A stretch of 64,000 nt of DNA. Origin: Nitrosarchaeum sp. (GTDB lineage: Archaea; Thermoproteota; Nitrososphaeria; Nitrososphaerales; Nitrosopumilaceae). The notes below the pieces were generated by a model that saw only the letters and a program-made list of their open reading frames with translations, made no database searches and had not been told where the DNA came from. The translations under genes were made by a program, and so were the position numbers. The first letter of the stretch is position 1; each line of letters begins with the position of its first letter. The stretch covers positions 124,001-188,000 of the forward strand of contig NZ_JAVYIM010000006.1 of the NCBI RefSeq assembly GCF_035968265.1. Reading direction: 5' to 3'. This document shows, piece by piece, positions 44,089 to 53,454 of this stretch.

Positions 44089-45276
44089 ATGGAATATCGA
44101 TTGCGATTAGCAAAAAGAATGCTGTTTAATAAAAAAGGAAGTCTAATCGGAGCTGTTTTAGCTGTTACTATTGGAATTTTGGTAATTCATGTAAATTTTG
44201 TAATTTTTCAGGGATTGTTTGATGCAATTGTTAGAGATATCTCAAATTATAGAAATGGGGATGTTCTAATCACAGATGAAGAAGACTACATCGACAAGTC
44301 TGATCAAGCATTAGTTAGTTGGTTTGAAAGAATCCCGTATGTAGAAGCAGCTACTCCCCGGTTGTCATCAAGTGCATCAATCAATATGACAAAATTTGGT
44401 ACATTACATGAAAAAACAAGAGTTCCTATTGTGGGTGTTGATCCATTTAGAGATATTCAAGCTTCTACAGTTCATGAAACTGTAACAGATGGACAATATG
44501 TTTTTGCTAAAAATTCAATTGTATTAGGTTCTAATGTTGCACGAGATATTGGTGGTGCTGAAGTAGGTGATAGTCTAAAATTAAAAATTGTTGATAGATA
44601 CGGTCAAGATCAAATTAGAAGGTTTGTAGTTACTGGTATAGCACAATCACCAGGTGGACAAGGCTTTGATTATAGTGTCGTTGTACACATTGATACTTTA
44701 CGTGACTTGATGAATAGAAATGGTGAATCAGGTTCAATAATGGTAAAACTAAACGATCCAACTAAAGCAGATGATGTTAAAAATTTCTTTTTAGCTGCTT
44801 TTCCTAACGATGATTTTATTGCAGAAACAATAGAAGAATCAGCTGAAGAACAATTAGCTGGTTTTAGATCTGGTATTGCTATGATAAACATGATTGGCTA
44901 TTTTGGAATGATGTCATCGGCATTTGCTATTGTTACAATTCAAATGATGTTAGTTAATGGAAAAACTAGAGAAATAGGAGTAATGAGATCAATTGGTGCT
45001 ACGCGAAAAGACATCTTGGTTATTTTTATTTTTCAGGGAATGATAATTGGTGCAATAGGAGCTGGAGTTGGTACTGCAGCAGGCTTAGGTTATACATTTT
45101 ATGCAAAGGAGACAAAAATGTCATTCAATAATAGCCTCCCATTGGAAGTAAGTTACAACTGGGAAAAAATAATTCAAACAGCAGTATTATCTTTTATGTT
45201 AGCAATAATTGCTTCATTATATCCGTCGTATAGAGCGACTAAATTATTACCTGTGGAGGCGATGAGAACTGTCTAA
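44089..45276 (+). CDS. ABC transporter permease (MacB/FtsX-LolE type)
   Basis: 395 residues. One N-terminal membrane helix (about 20-42), a large outside domain (about 45-265) and three C-terminal helices (about 275-300, 325-350 and 360-385) give the MacB/LolC topology. The C-terminal FtsX segment contains VNGKTREIGVMRSIGATRKDI. This family exports or releases substrates from the membrane outer face, working as a mechanotransmitter. It pairs with the ATPase gene that overlaps its end. The substrate is unknown. Confidence 0.88.
   Translation: MEYRLRLAKRMLFNKKGSLIGAVLAVTIGILVIHVNFVIFQGLFDAIVRDISNYRNGDVLITDEEDYIDKSDQALVSWFERIPYVEAATPRLSSSASINMTKFGTLHEKTRVPIVGVDPFRDIQASTVHETVTDGQYVFAKNSIVLGSNVARDIGGAEVGDSLKLKIVDRYGQDQIRRFVVTGIAQSPGGQGFDYSVVVHIDTLRDLMNRNGESGSIMVKLNDPTKADDVKNFFLAAFPNDDFIAETIEESAEEQLAGFRSGIAMINMIGYFGMMSSAFAIVTIQMMLVNGKTREIGVMRSIGATRKDILVIFIFQGMIIGAIGAGVGTAAGLGYTFYAKETKMSFNNSLPLEVSYNWEKIIQTAVLSFMLAIIASLYPSYRATKLLPVEAMRTV
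45255..45259 (+). promoter_or_regulatory. GGAGG ribosome-binding site before CTG start
   Basis: GGAGG (in gtggaggcg, about 45255-45259) is placed about ten bases before CTG 45269. It supports internal initiation of the ABC ATPase. Confidence 0.45.
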
Positions 45277-45973
45277 AGTACTTGAAATTAATAATTTAAG
45301 TAAAATTTATGGCACCGGTGAAAACATGGTAAAAGCCCTAGATAATGTATCATTTTCAATTGAAAAAGGAGAATTTGTATTAATTGTAGGTAGCTCTGGT
45401 TCCGGAAAATCTACTTTACTTAACATGATAGGTCTTTTAGATCGTCCTACAAATGGTAAAGTCTTCATAGATGGAATAGATACATCAAATCTATCTGACA
45501 ACCAAATCTCAACATTTAGAAATAAAAAATTAGGATTCATTTTCCAATTTTCAAACCTTTTAACTGATCTGACTGTTCTTGAAAATGTATTACTGCCAAG
45601 AGAAATTGCTGGAACTAATGATTCTGCTGAAAAAAATGCTAGAGAATTATTGAAGGCAGTTGGATTAGAGAATCAAATTAACAAAAGAGCAAATAAAATT
45701 TCAGGTGGACAAGCACAAAGAGCAGCAATTGCTAGAGGTTTGATAAATAACCCTTCAATAGTTCTAGCTGATGAACCAACTGGTAATTTGGATTCTGTAA
45801 CTTCTAAAATAATTGTTGATTTGATGAAATCGATGGCAAAAGAACTGAATCAAACATTCATTATTGTTACTCACGATCAACAACATTTTGGAGAAGCTGA
45901 TCGAATAATTACAATTAAAGATGGCAAAGCATCAGAGGAAGATCAACCATCTGAAATGGAGGTTTTAGTATGA
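45269..45973 (+). CDS. ABC transporter ATP-binding protein (LolD/MacB type)
   Basis: 234 residues if translation starts at CTG 45269. The in-frame ATG at 45326 would cut off the family-conserved first strand: the frame reads SKVLEINNLSKIYGTGENM before that ATG. No ATG, GTG or TTG exists in this frame after the preceding stop, and a GGAGG lies about 10 bases before the CTG. Walker A GSSGSGKST is at 41-49, followed by the signature SGGQAQR, Walker B VLADEPTG and an H-loop THD. It powers the preceding permease, whose gene it overlaps by eight bases. Confidence 0.85.
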   Translation: MSKVLEINNLSKIYGTGENMVKALDNVSFSIEKGEFVLIVGSSGSGKSTLLNMIGLLDRPTNGKVFIDGIDTSNLSDNQISTFRNKKLGFIFQFSNLLTDLTVLENVLLPREIAGTNDSAEKNARELLKAVGLENQINKRANKISGGQAQRAAIARGLINNPSIVLADEPTGNLDSVTSKIIVDLMKSMAKELNQTFIIVTHDQQHFGEADRIITIKDGKASEEDQPSEMEVLV

Positions 45974-47271
45974 TAAATTACAAAATTTTATTTTCATTGA
46001 CTATGTTGTTATTCATTCCATTAATTATTGATGATTCATACGCTCAAATCAAATCTGGTGGTTTTGGCCAATCGCCATTTGAACGAGATTTTGGAGATGT
46101 AAAATTTCTAGAAGGATATTTTGGAACAATTGATAAGAAAATAGAAATTGATCCTGGCGATGATAATGTCCCATTTACTGTAGTATTTGCAAATGTAGGA
46201 ACACAAGATATTACTGGAATTAAAGGCCAACTATCCCTTCCAGTTGGATTTTCTTCAGCAGATGGTCCTGGTTCACTAATAACTGCTAATAGCGATTCCA
46301 ATTCATTAGCTGGTGGTACTTTCTATATGACATTTAATGTTAATATTGATAAAAATATTCAGATTAAACAATATCCGGGTACTGTCAAAGTTGACTATTC
46401 TAGAATAAGAGAATCAGGAGTTAGAACTTCATTTTCCGAATTTACCTTTAAAGTTACAGGAGACAGTATAATCAATGTTAAAGCATTAGACCCATTTCTT
46501 ACGTCTTTAAAATTAAACAATGTTGTAATAGAAATTACAAATGATGGAACTGCACCATTATCTAGTGTAGATATTGTCGCTACTAATACTCAAACAGAAC
46601 TTGCATCTACTTCATCGTCAACTACTAATGTTGAAAACGTAGTAATCTTAGAATCAAACTGGGATGTTGGCAACATAAATCCAAAATCCTCTAGATATCT
46701 TACTGCTACAGTATACGTACCTGGAAATCTTCAACAAGATACATTACGAATTCCATTATCTATTCAATTCTATAATGCACATGGTGATTTACAAACTATT
46801 TCTAAAATTGTTGATTTTTACATTAGAGGATTGATTGAACTTAACATGTATGATGTAGGAGTGATTGAATTATCTAATACACAAATGGTTGTGGGAGAAA
46901 TAATAAACGAAGGAAATGAAAATGCAGTGTTTAGTTTTGTTACAATTGAACCTAGGGGTGACTCAAATATTAAAACTAAAACTCAATTTATTGATGAAAT
47001 TGAAATTGATTCACCTGTACCATTTAACATTCCATTAGAATTTGATGGTGAACCTAGATATGGCGAACACGATATCAAACTAACTGTAAGATACAAAGAT
47101 AGTGTTAGAGATGAAACACTATTTACACATGACGCTACAATATTTGTAAAAGAATCAGAAAAAATTCAATCTGATAATAGTTTTATGTTTATTATTCCAT
47201 TAATAGTAGCCGCTGCAATAGGACTCTATGTTATTCGTAGGCGTAAAAAATCAAAAATTCAGGCTAGTTAA
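45970..47271 (+). CDS. Exported surface-type protein linked to ABC exporter
   Basis: 433 residues. A signal peptide (about 5-24, ending SYAQ) and a C-terminal membrane anchor (about 403-422) followed by RRRKKSK place most of the protein outside. The outer part looks like two or three immunoglobulin-type domains (NVPFTVVFANVGTQDITGI...; NNVVIEITNDGTAPLSSV; MVVGEIINEGNENAVF), resembling archaeal COG1361/CARDB-type proteins. Its ATG overlaps the ATPase stop (ATGA), so it is part of the exporter operon, perhaps as a substrate or accessory protein. Confidence 0.75.
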   Translation: MINYKILFSLTMLLFIPLIIDDSYAQIKSGGFGQSPFERDFGDVKFLEGYFGTIDKKIEIDPGDDNVPFTVVFANVGTQDITGIKGQLSLPVGFSSADGPGSLITANSDSNSLAGGTFYMTFNVNIDKNIQIKQYPGTVKVDYSRIRESGVRTSFSEFTFKVTGDSIINVKALDPFLTSLKLNNVVIEITNDGTAPLSSVDIVATNTQTELASTSSSTTNVENVVILESNWDVGNINPKSSRYLTATVYVPGNLQQDTLRIPLSIQFYNAHGDLQTISKIVDFYIRGLIELNMYDVGVIELSNTQMVVGEIINEGNENAVFSFVTIEPRGDSNIKTKTQFIDEIEIDSPVPFNIPLEFDGEPRYGEHDIKLTVRYKDSVRDETLFTHDATIFVKESEKIQSDNSFMFIIPLIVAAAIGLYVIRRRKKSKIQAS

Positions 47272-47315
47272 AATTAAATTTTAAATTAGAAATAATAGAA
47301 AAAGAACTGTTTAAA

Positions 47316-47648
47316 ATGAGATTATCTACTATTATCATGATTGCAGTTTTAGCTATAGGAAGTATAGTGATCTTTTTTGGTTATATTACAAATCAAAATT
47401 CTCCAGAAACCATTGAACAATTAGATCCATACGAAAAATTACAAAACTACAAAGAAGAACTAGAAAAAATTAACCAATATAATCAAAAACTACTTTTAGA
47501 ATTAGAAGACAAACTGATTAATTCTGATAATTCTAGTTTAAACCAACTAAACCAAGAAATTTCAGTACTCAAACGAGTCATTAATGATAATAAACTGGAA
47601 CTTGAACAAGTTATAAAAAAACTTTCTACGATGAATTCCCCGCCTTAA
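47316..47648 (+). CDS. Single-span membrane protein with coiled coil
   Basis: 110 residues. One N-terminal membrane segment (about 5-23) precedes a coiled coil (about 38-105) rich in E, K, L, N and Q. It may be co-transcribed with the exporter operon, lying 44 bases after it. Function unknown; a scaffold or adaptor role is possible by its shape. No enzymatic motifs. Confidence 0.6.
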   Translation: MRLSTIIMIAVLAIGSIVIFFGYITNQNSPETIEQLDPYEKLQNYKEELEKINQYNQKLLLELEDKLINSDNSSLNQLNQEISVLKRVINDNKLELEQVIKKLSTMNSPP

Positions 47649-47692
47649 GATCGATTAATTCTAATTCCCTATTCTGGGACATTTGCATTATT

Positions 47693-47700
47693 GTTATATG
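47693..47700 (+). promoter_or_regulatory. TATA box for the 22-residue peptide
   Basis: gttatatg lies about 30 bases before ATG 47728, the normal spacing for an archaeal promoter. Confidence 0.4.
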
Positions 47701-47727
47701 ATTAAGTTGAGATGATATGAATCAGGC

Positions 47728-47796
47728 ATGGCAAATAGCATATTTCTATTTCTAGTCGGTAGTATAGTTGGATTCATAACAACACCATTTCTCTGA
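47728..47796 (+). CDS. Tiny hydrophobic membrane peptide (22 residues)
   Basis: ATG 47728 to TGA encodes 22 residues, almost all hydrophobic (FLFLVGSIVGFITTPFL), enough for one membrane helix with a G-x3-G-like spacing. A TATA-like box about 30 bases upstream and a T-rich tract just after the stop (about 47800-47811) make an independent transcript plausible. Similar tiny helices act as regulatory subunits of transporters or oxidases. A chance frame remains possible. Confidence 0.35.
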   Translation: MANSIFLFLVGSIVGFITTPFL

Positions 47797-47844
47797 ATCC
47801 TTTTTTATTTCTAAATTCATATACATAGAAAAAAACCAAAAATC

Positions 47845-48045
47845 ATGCGAAATCATCAAAAATTGACAATCGTTGGTATGATCTTGTTGGCTGCTACCTA
47901 TTTGATTTCTAATCATGAAACAAATCTTCTTGGAATTGGATTTAATTTTGCTTACATTACTGGAATTTCTATGTTGATTGTATTCATTACAAGTTTTGTA
48001 TTATTTGGAAAAGAGAGAATAAAAGAATCAAAATCTAAAAAATAA
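47845..48045 (+). CDS. Small two-helix membrane protein
   Basis: 66 residues with two membrane segments (about 8-24 and 32-54), then a lysine-rich tail. A TATA-like ttcatatacat lies about 25 bases upstream. It resembles a small accessory subunit, but no family is recognised. The high isoleucine and leucine content matches neighbouring membrane proteins. Confidence 0.6.
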   Translation: MRNHQKLTIVGMILLAATYLISNHETNLLGIGFNFAYITGISMLIVFITSFVLFGKERIKESKSKK

Positions 48046-48110
48046 ATTTTTTAGGCATAAAAAATATGAAAATTTTTTAATTTTATTATGGCTAAGATTA
48101 TAAACGAATA

Positions 48111-48512
48111 ATGGATCTTGCGTTTATGCCAATAGATGAGATTGAAGTGCCAAAGGAGTTAAGAGAATTCATGATAGGTGGGGCACATGAAACTATACTT
48201 GGACAAAAAAATGGCGCAAATAAACAATATCGATATGGTAATTTACACATAAGAGAATATGATGATAAATTTCTAGTTCATACTGATAAAATTGATCCTA
48301 GAAAAGATCCATTTGGTCATTTAGTATATGATGCCCCAGAAATTCTAATTGGAATTGCATGTTCAATTTTAGGTGGTTCAAAAATCGCAAAATTATTTCT
48401 TAAGAATAATAAATCCAAAAACTCAACTGTAGCAGCTACTATAACATCTTCTATTATTGCTGGATACATTGGGTATGTTGCAACAAAAAAAGCTAAAAAT
48501 TATTTAGAATAA
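48111..48512 (+). CDS. Protein of unknown function preceding ABC1 kinase
   Basis: 133 residues. The first half is soluble and charged (AFMPIDEIEVPKELREFMIGG...RYGNLHIREYDDKFLVHTDK). The second half contains one or two weak hydrophobic helices (about 78-95 and 105-125). The last codon is two bases from the ABC1 kinase ATG, so the pair is an operon. A link to the kinase or to membrane lipids is inferred by position only. Confidence 0.65.
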   Translation: MDLAFMPIDEIEVPKELREFMIGGAHETILGQKNGANKQYRYGNLHIREYDDKFLVHTDKIDPRKDPFGHLVYDAPEILIGIACSILGGSKIAKLFLKNNKSKNSTVAATITSSIIAGYIGYVATKKAKNYLE

Positions 48513-48514
48513 TA

Positions 48515-50062
48515 ATGTCTAACATAAGAACAATTCAAGTGTTTTACAAACTACTACCTTCAATTTTGGCATTACGAAAAGATAGAAGAAAATGGGTTAA
48601 AACAGAAGGCAAGGACACTGATTTAGAAAAATATCGCAAGAACGCGCGTAAAGTTTTAAACACTTTCATTTCATTAGGACCTGTTTACATAAAATTGGGA
48701 CAGTGGCTTTCATCAAGAGCAGATATTTTACCGCAACCATACTTGGAAGAACTTGCCAAGCTACAAGATAGTGTTCCAGCAGCTCCATTTGATCTGGTAA
48801 AACCAATAATTGAAAATGATATCGGACCACTTGATGAAAAATTTGAAAGCATAAATCAAAATCCTCTCTCTGGTGCATCACTAGGTCAAGTTTATCGAGG
48901 AAGAATATCTGGTCAAGAGATTGTAATTAAAGTAAAAAGACCTGGTATTGAAAAAGTTGTAGAAGAAGATCTTAAAGTCTTAAAAAAAATACTTCCAATA
49001 GCATTAAGATTTGTAGATCCAAACTTACGTTTTTCTGCAAGAGCAATGCTTTCTCAATTTATTGAAACTATTCATGAAGAGATGGATTATACGATAGAAT
49101 CAACAAATCTCAAAAAAATCAAGCAAGACATGAAGAAAAGTAACATAGCGATTCCCTCGGTGTATGATGATTATTCCTCAAAAAATGTACTTACTATGGA
49201 ATACCTTCCTGGTATCAAAATTACCAATATAGAAGCACTTGATGAGAAGGGAATTGATAGGCACAAACTAGTCATTGATGTTCATAAGGTCTTTTTTACC
49301 ATGCTTTTACGTCATTCTTTATTTCATGCAGATCCTCATCCAGGAAACATTTCAGTAACTGACGATGGAAAACTGATTCTTTATGATTATGGAATGGTTG
49401 GGAGATTAGACAATGATACTAGATTAAGACTAATTCGACTTTATCTTGCCCTAGTTGAAAAAGATCCACCTCGAACAGTTAATGCGATGGCGGACCTCGG
49501 AATGCTAACTCCTGATTTTAACCGTTCAGTAATAGAAAAAGGAATAGAATTGGCAGTTCGCGCAATGCATGGAAAAAAGCCTGATGAAATGGAAGTACAA
49601 AGTTTGATGGAACTTGCAAACAAAACAATGAGTAAATTTCCATTTGTTCTTCCAAAAAATTTGGCGCTATACATGAGAATGGCGTCTATCATTGAAGGAA
49701 TTTACAAAACACACAAAGTCGATTTTAAATTTGTCAAAGTACTGAGAGAAATTTTACAAGAAGAACATTTAATCAAAGATGCATACATCGAAGAACTCAA
49801 ATATTCATTTCAAAGATTTGCAAAATCAATTGATGCCACTATCTCAATTGCACCAGAACTTAAGAAATTCATTGATGAAAATAGATCAATCCAACTAAAT
49901 ACAAAACCTAAATCCAATGTTTTGCTTTCTGGAAGTATACTTTCATCTGCAATATTTGTTGGTTCTGCGGTTTTGTATACTACAAATGAATCTCTAGGAA
50001 TTACTGGAATAATTGGTTCTTTGATAATAATGAGTATTTTTACAATATTTAGAAAACGATAA
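48515..50062 (+). CDS. ABC1/UbiB family atypical kinase
   Basis: 515 residues. UbiB-like kinases support quinone synthesis and lipid handling. Signature motifs are GPVYIKLGQWLSSRADILP (about 52-70), the Ala-rich loop SGASLGQVYRG (about 125-135), VIKVKRPG, ETIHEEMDY, MEYLPGIK, the catalytic HADPHPGNIS and LYDYGMVGRLD. Two C-terminal membrane helices (about 470-512) anchor it. Small gap from the preceding unknown gene indicates co-transcription. Ammonia-oxidising archaea use quinones, so a quinone role is plausible. Confidence 0.9.
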   Translation: MSNIRTIQVFYKLLPSILALRKDRRKWVKTEGKDTDLEKYRKNARKVLNTFISLGPVYIKLGQWLSSRADILPQPYLEELAKLQDSVPAAPFDLVKPIIENDIGPLDEKFESINQNPLSGASLGQVYRGRISGQEIVIKVKRPGIEKVVEEDLKVLKKILPIALRFVDPNLRFSARAMLSQFIETIHEEMDYTIESTNLKKIKQDMKKSNIAIPSVYDDYSSKNVLTMEYLPGIKITNIEALDEKGIDRHKLVIDVHKVFFTMLLRHSLFHADPHPGNISVTDDGKLILYDYGMVGRLDNDTRLRLIRLYLALVEKDPPRTVNAMADLGMLTPDFNRSVIEKGIELAVRAMHGKKPDEMEVQSLMELANKTMSKFPFVLPKNLALYMRMASIIEGIYKTHKVDFKFVKVLREILQEEHLIKDAYIEELKYSFQRFAKSIDATISIAPELKKFIDENRSIQLNTKPKSNVLLSGSILSSAIFVGSAVLYTTNESLGITGIIGSLIIMSIFTIFRKR

Positions 50063-50452
50063 TTACTCGATGTGAATATCTTCACCGTGTTTTTTAACTA
50101 AAATTGTAATTGTTAACACGCCGTTATCATATTTTGCGGAACTTACTCCGTTTTCTCCTCTAAGTTCAATCGGCAATCTGATTTTTTTATCTATGACATT
50201 TGGTCTTTGATTGCAGATAATGTTATGATTTTTTTCTTCAGAAATTTCTTTTGATGCGTTTATGGAGAGAATGTTTCCATCCAATGATAATTTTATGTCT
50301 TTTTTTGTAAACCCCGGCATGTCAACGATTAATGTCAATTTGTCATTATCAAGATACATATCTACAGGAGGTAGAACAAATTCGTAAAACTCTCTAGATT
50401 TATTCCCTATTTCTTTGATCATTTCTTTTGCCATTGATTTAACTAGTCCCAT
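50063..50452 (-). CDS. Small heat-shock protein (Hsp20)
   Basis: 129 residues. It is an ATP-independent chaperone that holds unfolded proteins. The alpha-crystallin domain (about 30-115) has DNDKLTLIVDMPGFTKKDIK and the ending LRGENGVSSAKYDNGVLTITILVKK, which contains the A-x-x-x-N-G-V-L motif. The C-terminal I-x-I anchor is present in weak form (HIE). The gene is divergent from tmk and convergent with the ABC1 kinase, ending one base from it. Confidence 0.88.
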   Translation of the reverse strand: MGLVKSMAKEMIKEIGNKSREFYEFVLPPVDMYLDNDKLTLIVDMPGFTKKDIKLSLDGNILSINASKEISEEKNHNIICNQRPNVIDKKIRLPIELRGENGVSSAKYDNGVLTITILVKKHGEDIHIE

Positions 50453-50529
50453 TTTGAGATATGTGCTTAATTTTTAGTTATAAACCTTGATAGATTTTTA
50501 ATCAATTAATTTCTCTGATTTTGTAACTT

Positions 50530-51111
50530 ATGATAATTGTTATTGAGGGTGGAGATCAGGCAGGAAAGAAAACTCAAACTGCATTATTGACAAAAGCATT
50601 AAAGCAAAGAAAAATCAAAACTACTACCTTTAGTTTTCCTGATTATAAGACTCCTGTAGGAAAAGAAATCTCCCAATATCTTGCTGGAAAGAGAAAGTTT
50701 CCACCACAGGTAATTCATTGTCTTTTAGCTGCAAACAGATGGGAAAAATTAAATGAAATTTTAGAAGCACAATCAAAAAATTCTATTGTGATAATGAATC
50801 GGTATTATCACTCAAATCTAATCTATGGTTTAGCAAATGGAATGAAAAGCAAATGGCTAAAAAATCTAGATAATGGTCTCCCAAAGTCTGATCTTGTAAT
50901 TTTACTTGATGTAACTCAAAGAGAATCATTTCGTAGAAAAAAAACTAACAGAGACAAATTTGAAAAAAATGAAGAATTTCTAAGAAAGATATCAAAAATT
51001 TATAGAACTATCGCAAAGAAGGAACACTGGAAAATTATTGATGCATCTAAATCAAAACAAGAAGTCCATGAAAATATTTTAAAAGCAATTTCACAGAAAA
51101 TAGGCTTATGA
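50530..51111 (+). CDS. tmk: Thymidylate kinase
   Basis: 193 residues. It converts dTMP to dTDP. The P-loop reads IEGGDQAGKKTQT (5-17). The DRY-like region appears as NRYYHSNLIYGLANG, and a lid RRKKTNRDKFE follows. The last four bases overlap the start of the HD-domain gene, so the three genes tmk-HD-pyrH are one operon devoted to nucleotide pools. Confidence 0.9.
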   Translation: MIIVIEGGDQAGKKTQTALLTKALKQRKIKTTTFSFPDYKTPVGKEISQYLAGKRKFPPQVIHCLLAANRWEKLNEILEAQSKNSIVIMNRYYHSNLIYGLANGMKSKWLKNLDNGLPKSDLVILLDVTQRESFRRKKTNRDKFEKNEEFLRKISKIYRTIAKKEHWKIIDASKSKQEVHENILKAISQKIGL

Positions 51112-52343
51112 AAAAAAATTATTCAGACATAGTTGATCCAATACATGATTTCATTCGTGTATATGATCATGAATTAAAAATAATTGATAATCCAATCTTT
51201 CAAAGATTAAGACGAATACGTCAACTTTCTGGTGCTCATTTAACATATCCAGCGGCACAACATACTAGATTTGAACATTCTTTGGGTGTAATGCATATTG
51301 CAAGTCAAGCTGGTAAGGCATTAAACGAAAAAGGAATTTTAAAATCTAATGATATTGATCTATTGAGACTTGCAGGACTTTTACATGACATTGGTCATGG
51401 GCCTTTCTCCCATCTTTTTGAGGAGGTTATTCAACAAAAAAAATTTTCCCATGAAGATTTTGGTAAAGAAATTATTTTAAAATCTGAAATTGGTGACATA
51501 CTATCAAAAAATGGCTATGACAAAAAACTTGTTACAAAAATTGCATTTGGAGATTCAAAATTACAATATATGAATGAAATAATTTCTGGAGCATTAAGTG
51601 CTGATATGATGGATTACTTACTAAGAGATGGATATTTTACTGGTGCAGAACATGCACAAATTGATCATAAAAGAATAACACAATCTCTTGATGTACACAA
51701 GAAAAAACTTGCTCTAGAAAGATCAGCACTTTATTCTTTTGAATCTATGATGCACTCTCGTTACCAGATGTTCAAAGCCGTATATTTTCATAAAACAGTA
51801 AGATCTGCTGAAGTAATGCTTTTGGAGGCATTACGATTATCTGACGATGAATTTGGTTTTACGTCATTTAGCATTAAAGAATTTGTCAAACTTACAGACG
51901 AATATGTTTTATCTACACTAATCTCATCAAAATCATCTAAGCTAAAACGTGCTAGACAATTTGCTGAAGATTATCAAAATCGTAAATTGTTAAAATGTGT
52001 ATTTGAACGAATTCTAACTAGCAGAACTAATTTAGGAAAATCTAGAACCGATGAATTAAGAACATCAATTTCCAAAAAATCCAAAGTTGATGAGAGTGAA
52101 ATTTTTGTTGACAGCTCCGTTACTCCATCAATTCCATTAGCTCCGTCCAAAAATGAATCAAAACACATCATTTTGATTTCAAATGAGAATGGAAAATCTA
52201 CTGCTCAAGAGATGCCTATATCTCAAATTCCTGTAGTTTCGGCAATATCTGGTTTCATGAATATTCTTAGAATATACACCCATCAAAAGAATAGAAAAAA
52301 AGTTGAAATTGCCGCAAAATCAATCCTTGGTGGTTTAAAGTAA
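51108..52343 (+). CDS. HD-domain phosphohydrolase (dNTPase/SAMHD1-like)
   Basis: 411 residues. The metal-binding HD set is [14 protein letters not shown] (about 47-60), [14 protein letters not shown] (about 92-105) and a later [12 protein letters not shown] segment. The layout matches dGTPase/SAMHD1-type triphosphohydrolases, which keep dNTP pools in balance. Its position between tmk and pyrH strongly supports a nucleotide role. The extra C-terminal 150 residues are less conserved. Its exact substrate is not known. Confidence 0.85.
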   Translation: MKKNYSDIVDPIHDFIRVYDHELKIIDNPIFQRLRRIRQLSGAHLTYPAAQHTRFEHSLGVMHIASQAGKALNEKGILKSNDIDLLRLAGLLHDIGHGPFSHLFEEVIQQKKFSHEDFGKEIILKSEIGDILSKNGYDKKLVTKIAFGDSKLQYMNEIISGALSADMMDYLLRDGYFTGAEHAQIDHKRITQSLDVHKKKLALERSALYSFESMMHSRYQMFKAVYFHKTVRSAEVMLLEALRLSDDEFGFTSFSIKEFVKLTDEYVLSTLISSKSSKLKRARQFAEDYQNRKLLKCVFERILTSRTNLGKSRTDELRTSISKKSKVDESEIFVDSSVTPSIPLAPSKNESKHIILISNENGKSTAQEMPISQIPVVSAISGFMNILRIYTHQKNRKKVEIAAKSILGGLK

Positions 52344-53026
52344 TGAAAAAAAGAATTGTAATAAAACTTTCAGGAAGAATTTTTGGTATGGATAATGCAA
52401 AAGTACTCAAGGATTACGCTTCATTTCTAGTCAAAATTAGTAAGATATGCCAACCGATAATTGTGGCAGGTGGAGGAAATATTGCAAGACATTACATTAC
52501 TCATGCAAGATCTTCTGGAGCTGATGAATCTACTTTAGATGAACTTGGAATTGAAATTTCTAGACTAAATGCAAAACTATTGATTTATGCCCTAAAAAAT
52601 AAAGCATACTCACATCCGCCAACAACATTACAAGAAGTTAGACATGCAGTTGATGATGGATTAATTGTAGTTACAGGCGGTTTACATCCTGGACAAAGTA
52701 CCAATGGTACCGCAGCTCTTATTGCAGAAAAAATTAACGCAGAACAATTTCTTAATGCGACTGATGTTGATGGTGTTTATGATATGGACCCTAACAAATT
52801 TAAAAATGCAAAAAAATTCAAACGAATTGAACTAAAGAATTTAAAAAATATGTTGGTTCATGAAGATTCAGTTGCAGGAGGCTATGATTTGATGGATATA
52901 GTGGCTCTAAAAATAATCGAACGCTCTAAAATTAAAACACGAATTATTAAAGCCGACCTCAAAACACTTGAAAAAGCAATCAAAGGTGGAGAGGTAGGAA
53001 CAGAAATAGTTCTCCAATCAAAATAA
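52343..53026 (+). CDS. pyrH: UMP kinase
   Basis: 227 residues. It phosphorylates UMP to UDP. The amino-acid-kinase fold is clear: [10 protein letters not shown] at the N-terminus, [18 protein letters not shown] (about 39-56), the [16 protein letters not shown] segment and [13 protein letters not shown]. It is a typical archaeal type. Its ATG overlaps the stop of the HD gene by one base, supporting operon expression with tmk. Confidence 0.92.
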   Translation: MKKRIVIKLSGRIFGMDNAKVLKDYASFLVKISKICQPIIVAGGGNIARHYITHARSSGADESTLDELGIEISRLNAKLLIYALKNKAYSHPPTTLQEVRHAVDDGLIVVTGGLHPGQSTNGTAALIAEKINAEQFLNATDVDGVYDMDPNKFKNAKKFKRIELKNLKNMLVHEDSVAGGYDLMDIVALKIIERSKIKTRIIKADLKTLEKAIKGGEVGTEIVLQSK

Positions 53027-53383
53027 TTATTCTAAGATCTCGTTTTGTACGGTAGGACGACTTTCTGACCAAATCTGAATCTTATTTTCAGGATATTCTG
53101 GAATTCCAGACTCTCTTAATTTATTGTAAATTGTTAGTGCTTCTTTTTTTTCTACTGCCTTTGATTGAGCCTTAGTAAATCCATCCTTATCTGCAATTAT
53201 TGCAACATATCCCTCAGGTGAATTAATTACAGCTACAAAATCTTCCTCTCCAACTGGAAAAAACTCACCATTAATTTTTTTTGTAGTTAGTGTTAACATT
53301 CCAAATCCTGCAACATCAAACATTTTCATTTGAGATTTACTTGCTCTTTGTTTTCCCTGTTGAACTGCTTGGAAATATTGCAT
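53027..53383 (-). CDS. Unknown small protein
   Basis: 118 residues, not recognised. It is a soluble alpha/beta protein with no cysteines. It contains an apparent beta pair around FVAVINSPEGYVAIIADKDGF and a following helical stretch (KAQSKAVEKKEALTIYNKLRES). It begins with a short QYFQAVQQGKQRASKSQ helix. It is convergent with pyrH with no gap. Monocistronic. Function cannot be inferred. Confidence 0.6.
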   Translation of the reverse strand: MQYFQAVQQGKQRASKSQMKMFDVAGFGMLTLTTKKINGEFFPVGEEDFVAVINSPEGYVAIIADKDGFTKAQSKAVEKKEALTIYNKLRESGIPEYPENKIQIWSESRPTVQNEILE

Positions 53384-53454
53384 GATTCATTTTACTCTTT
53401 AATATTATAATAACTATCTCAACATTTAAGATATGTAAAAATTAAGCAAATTCA

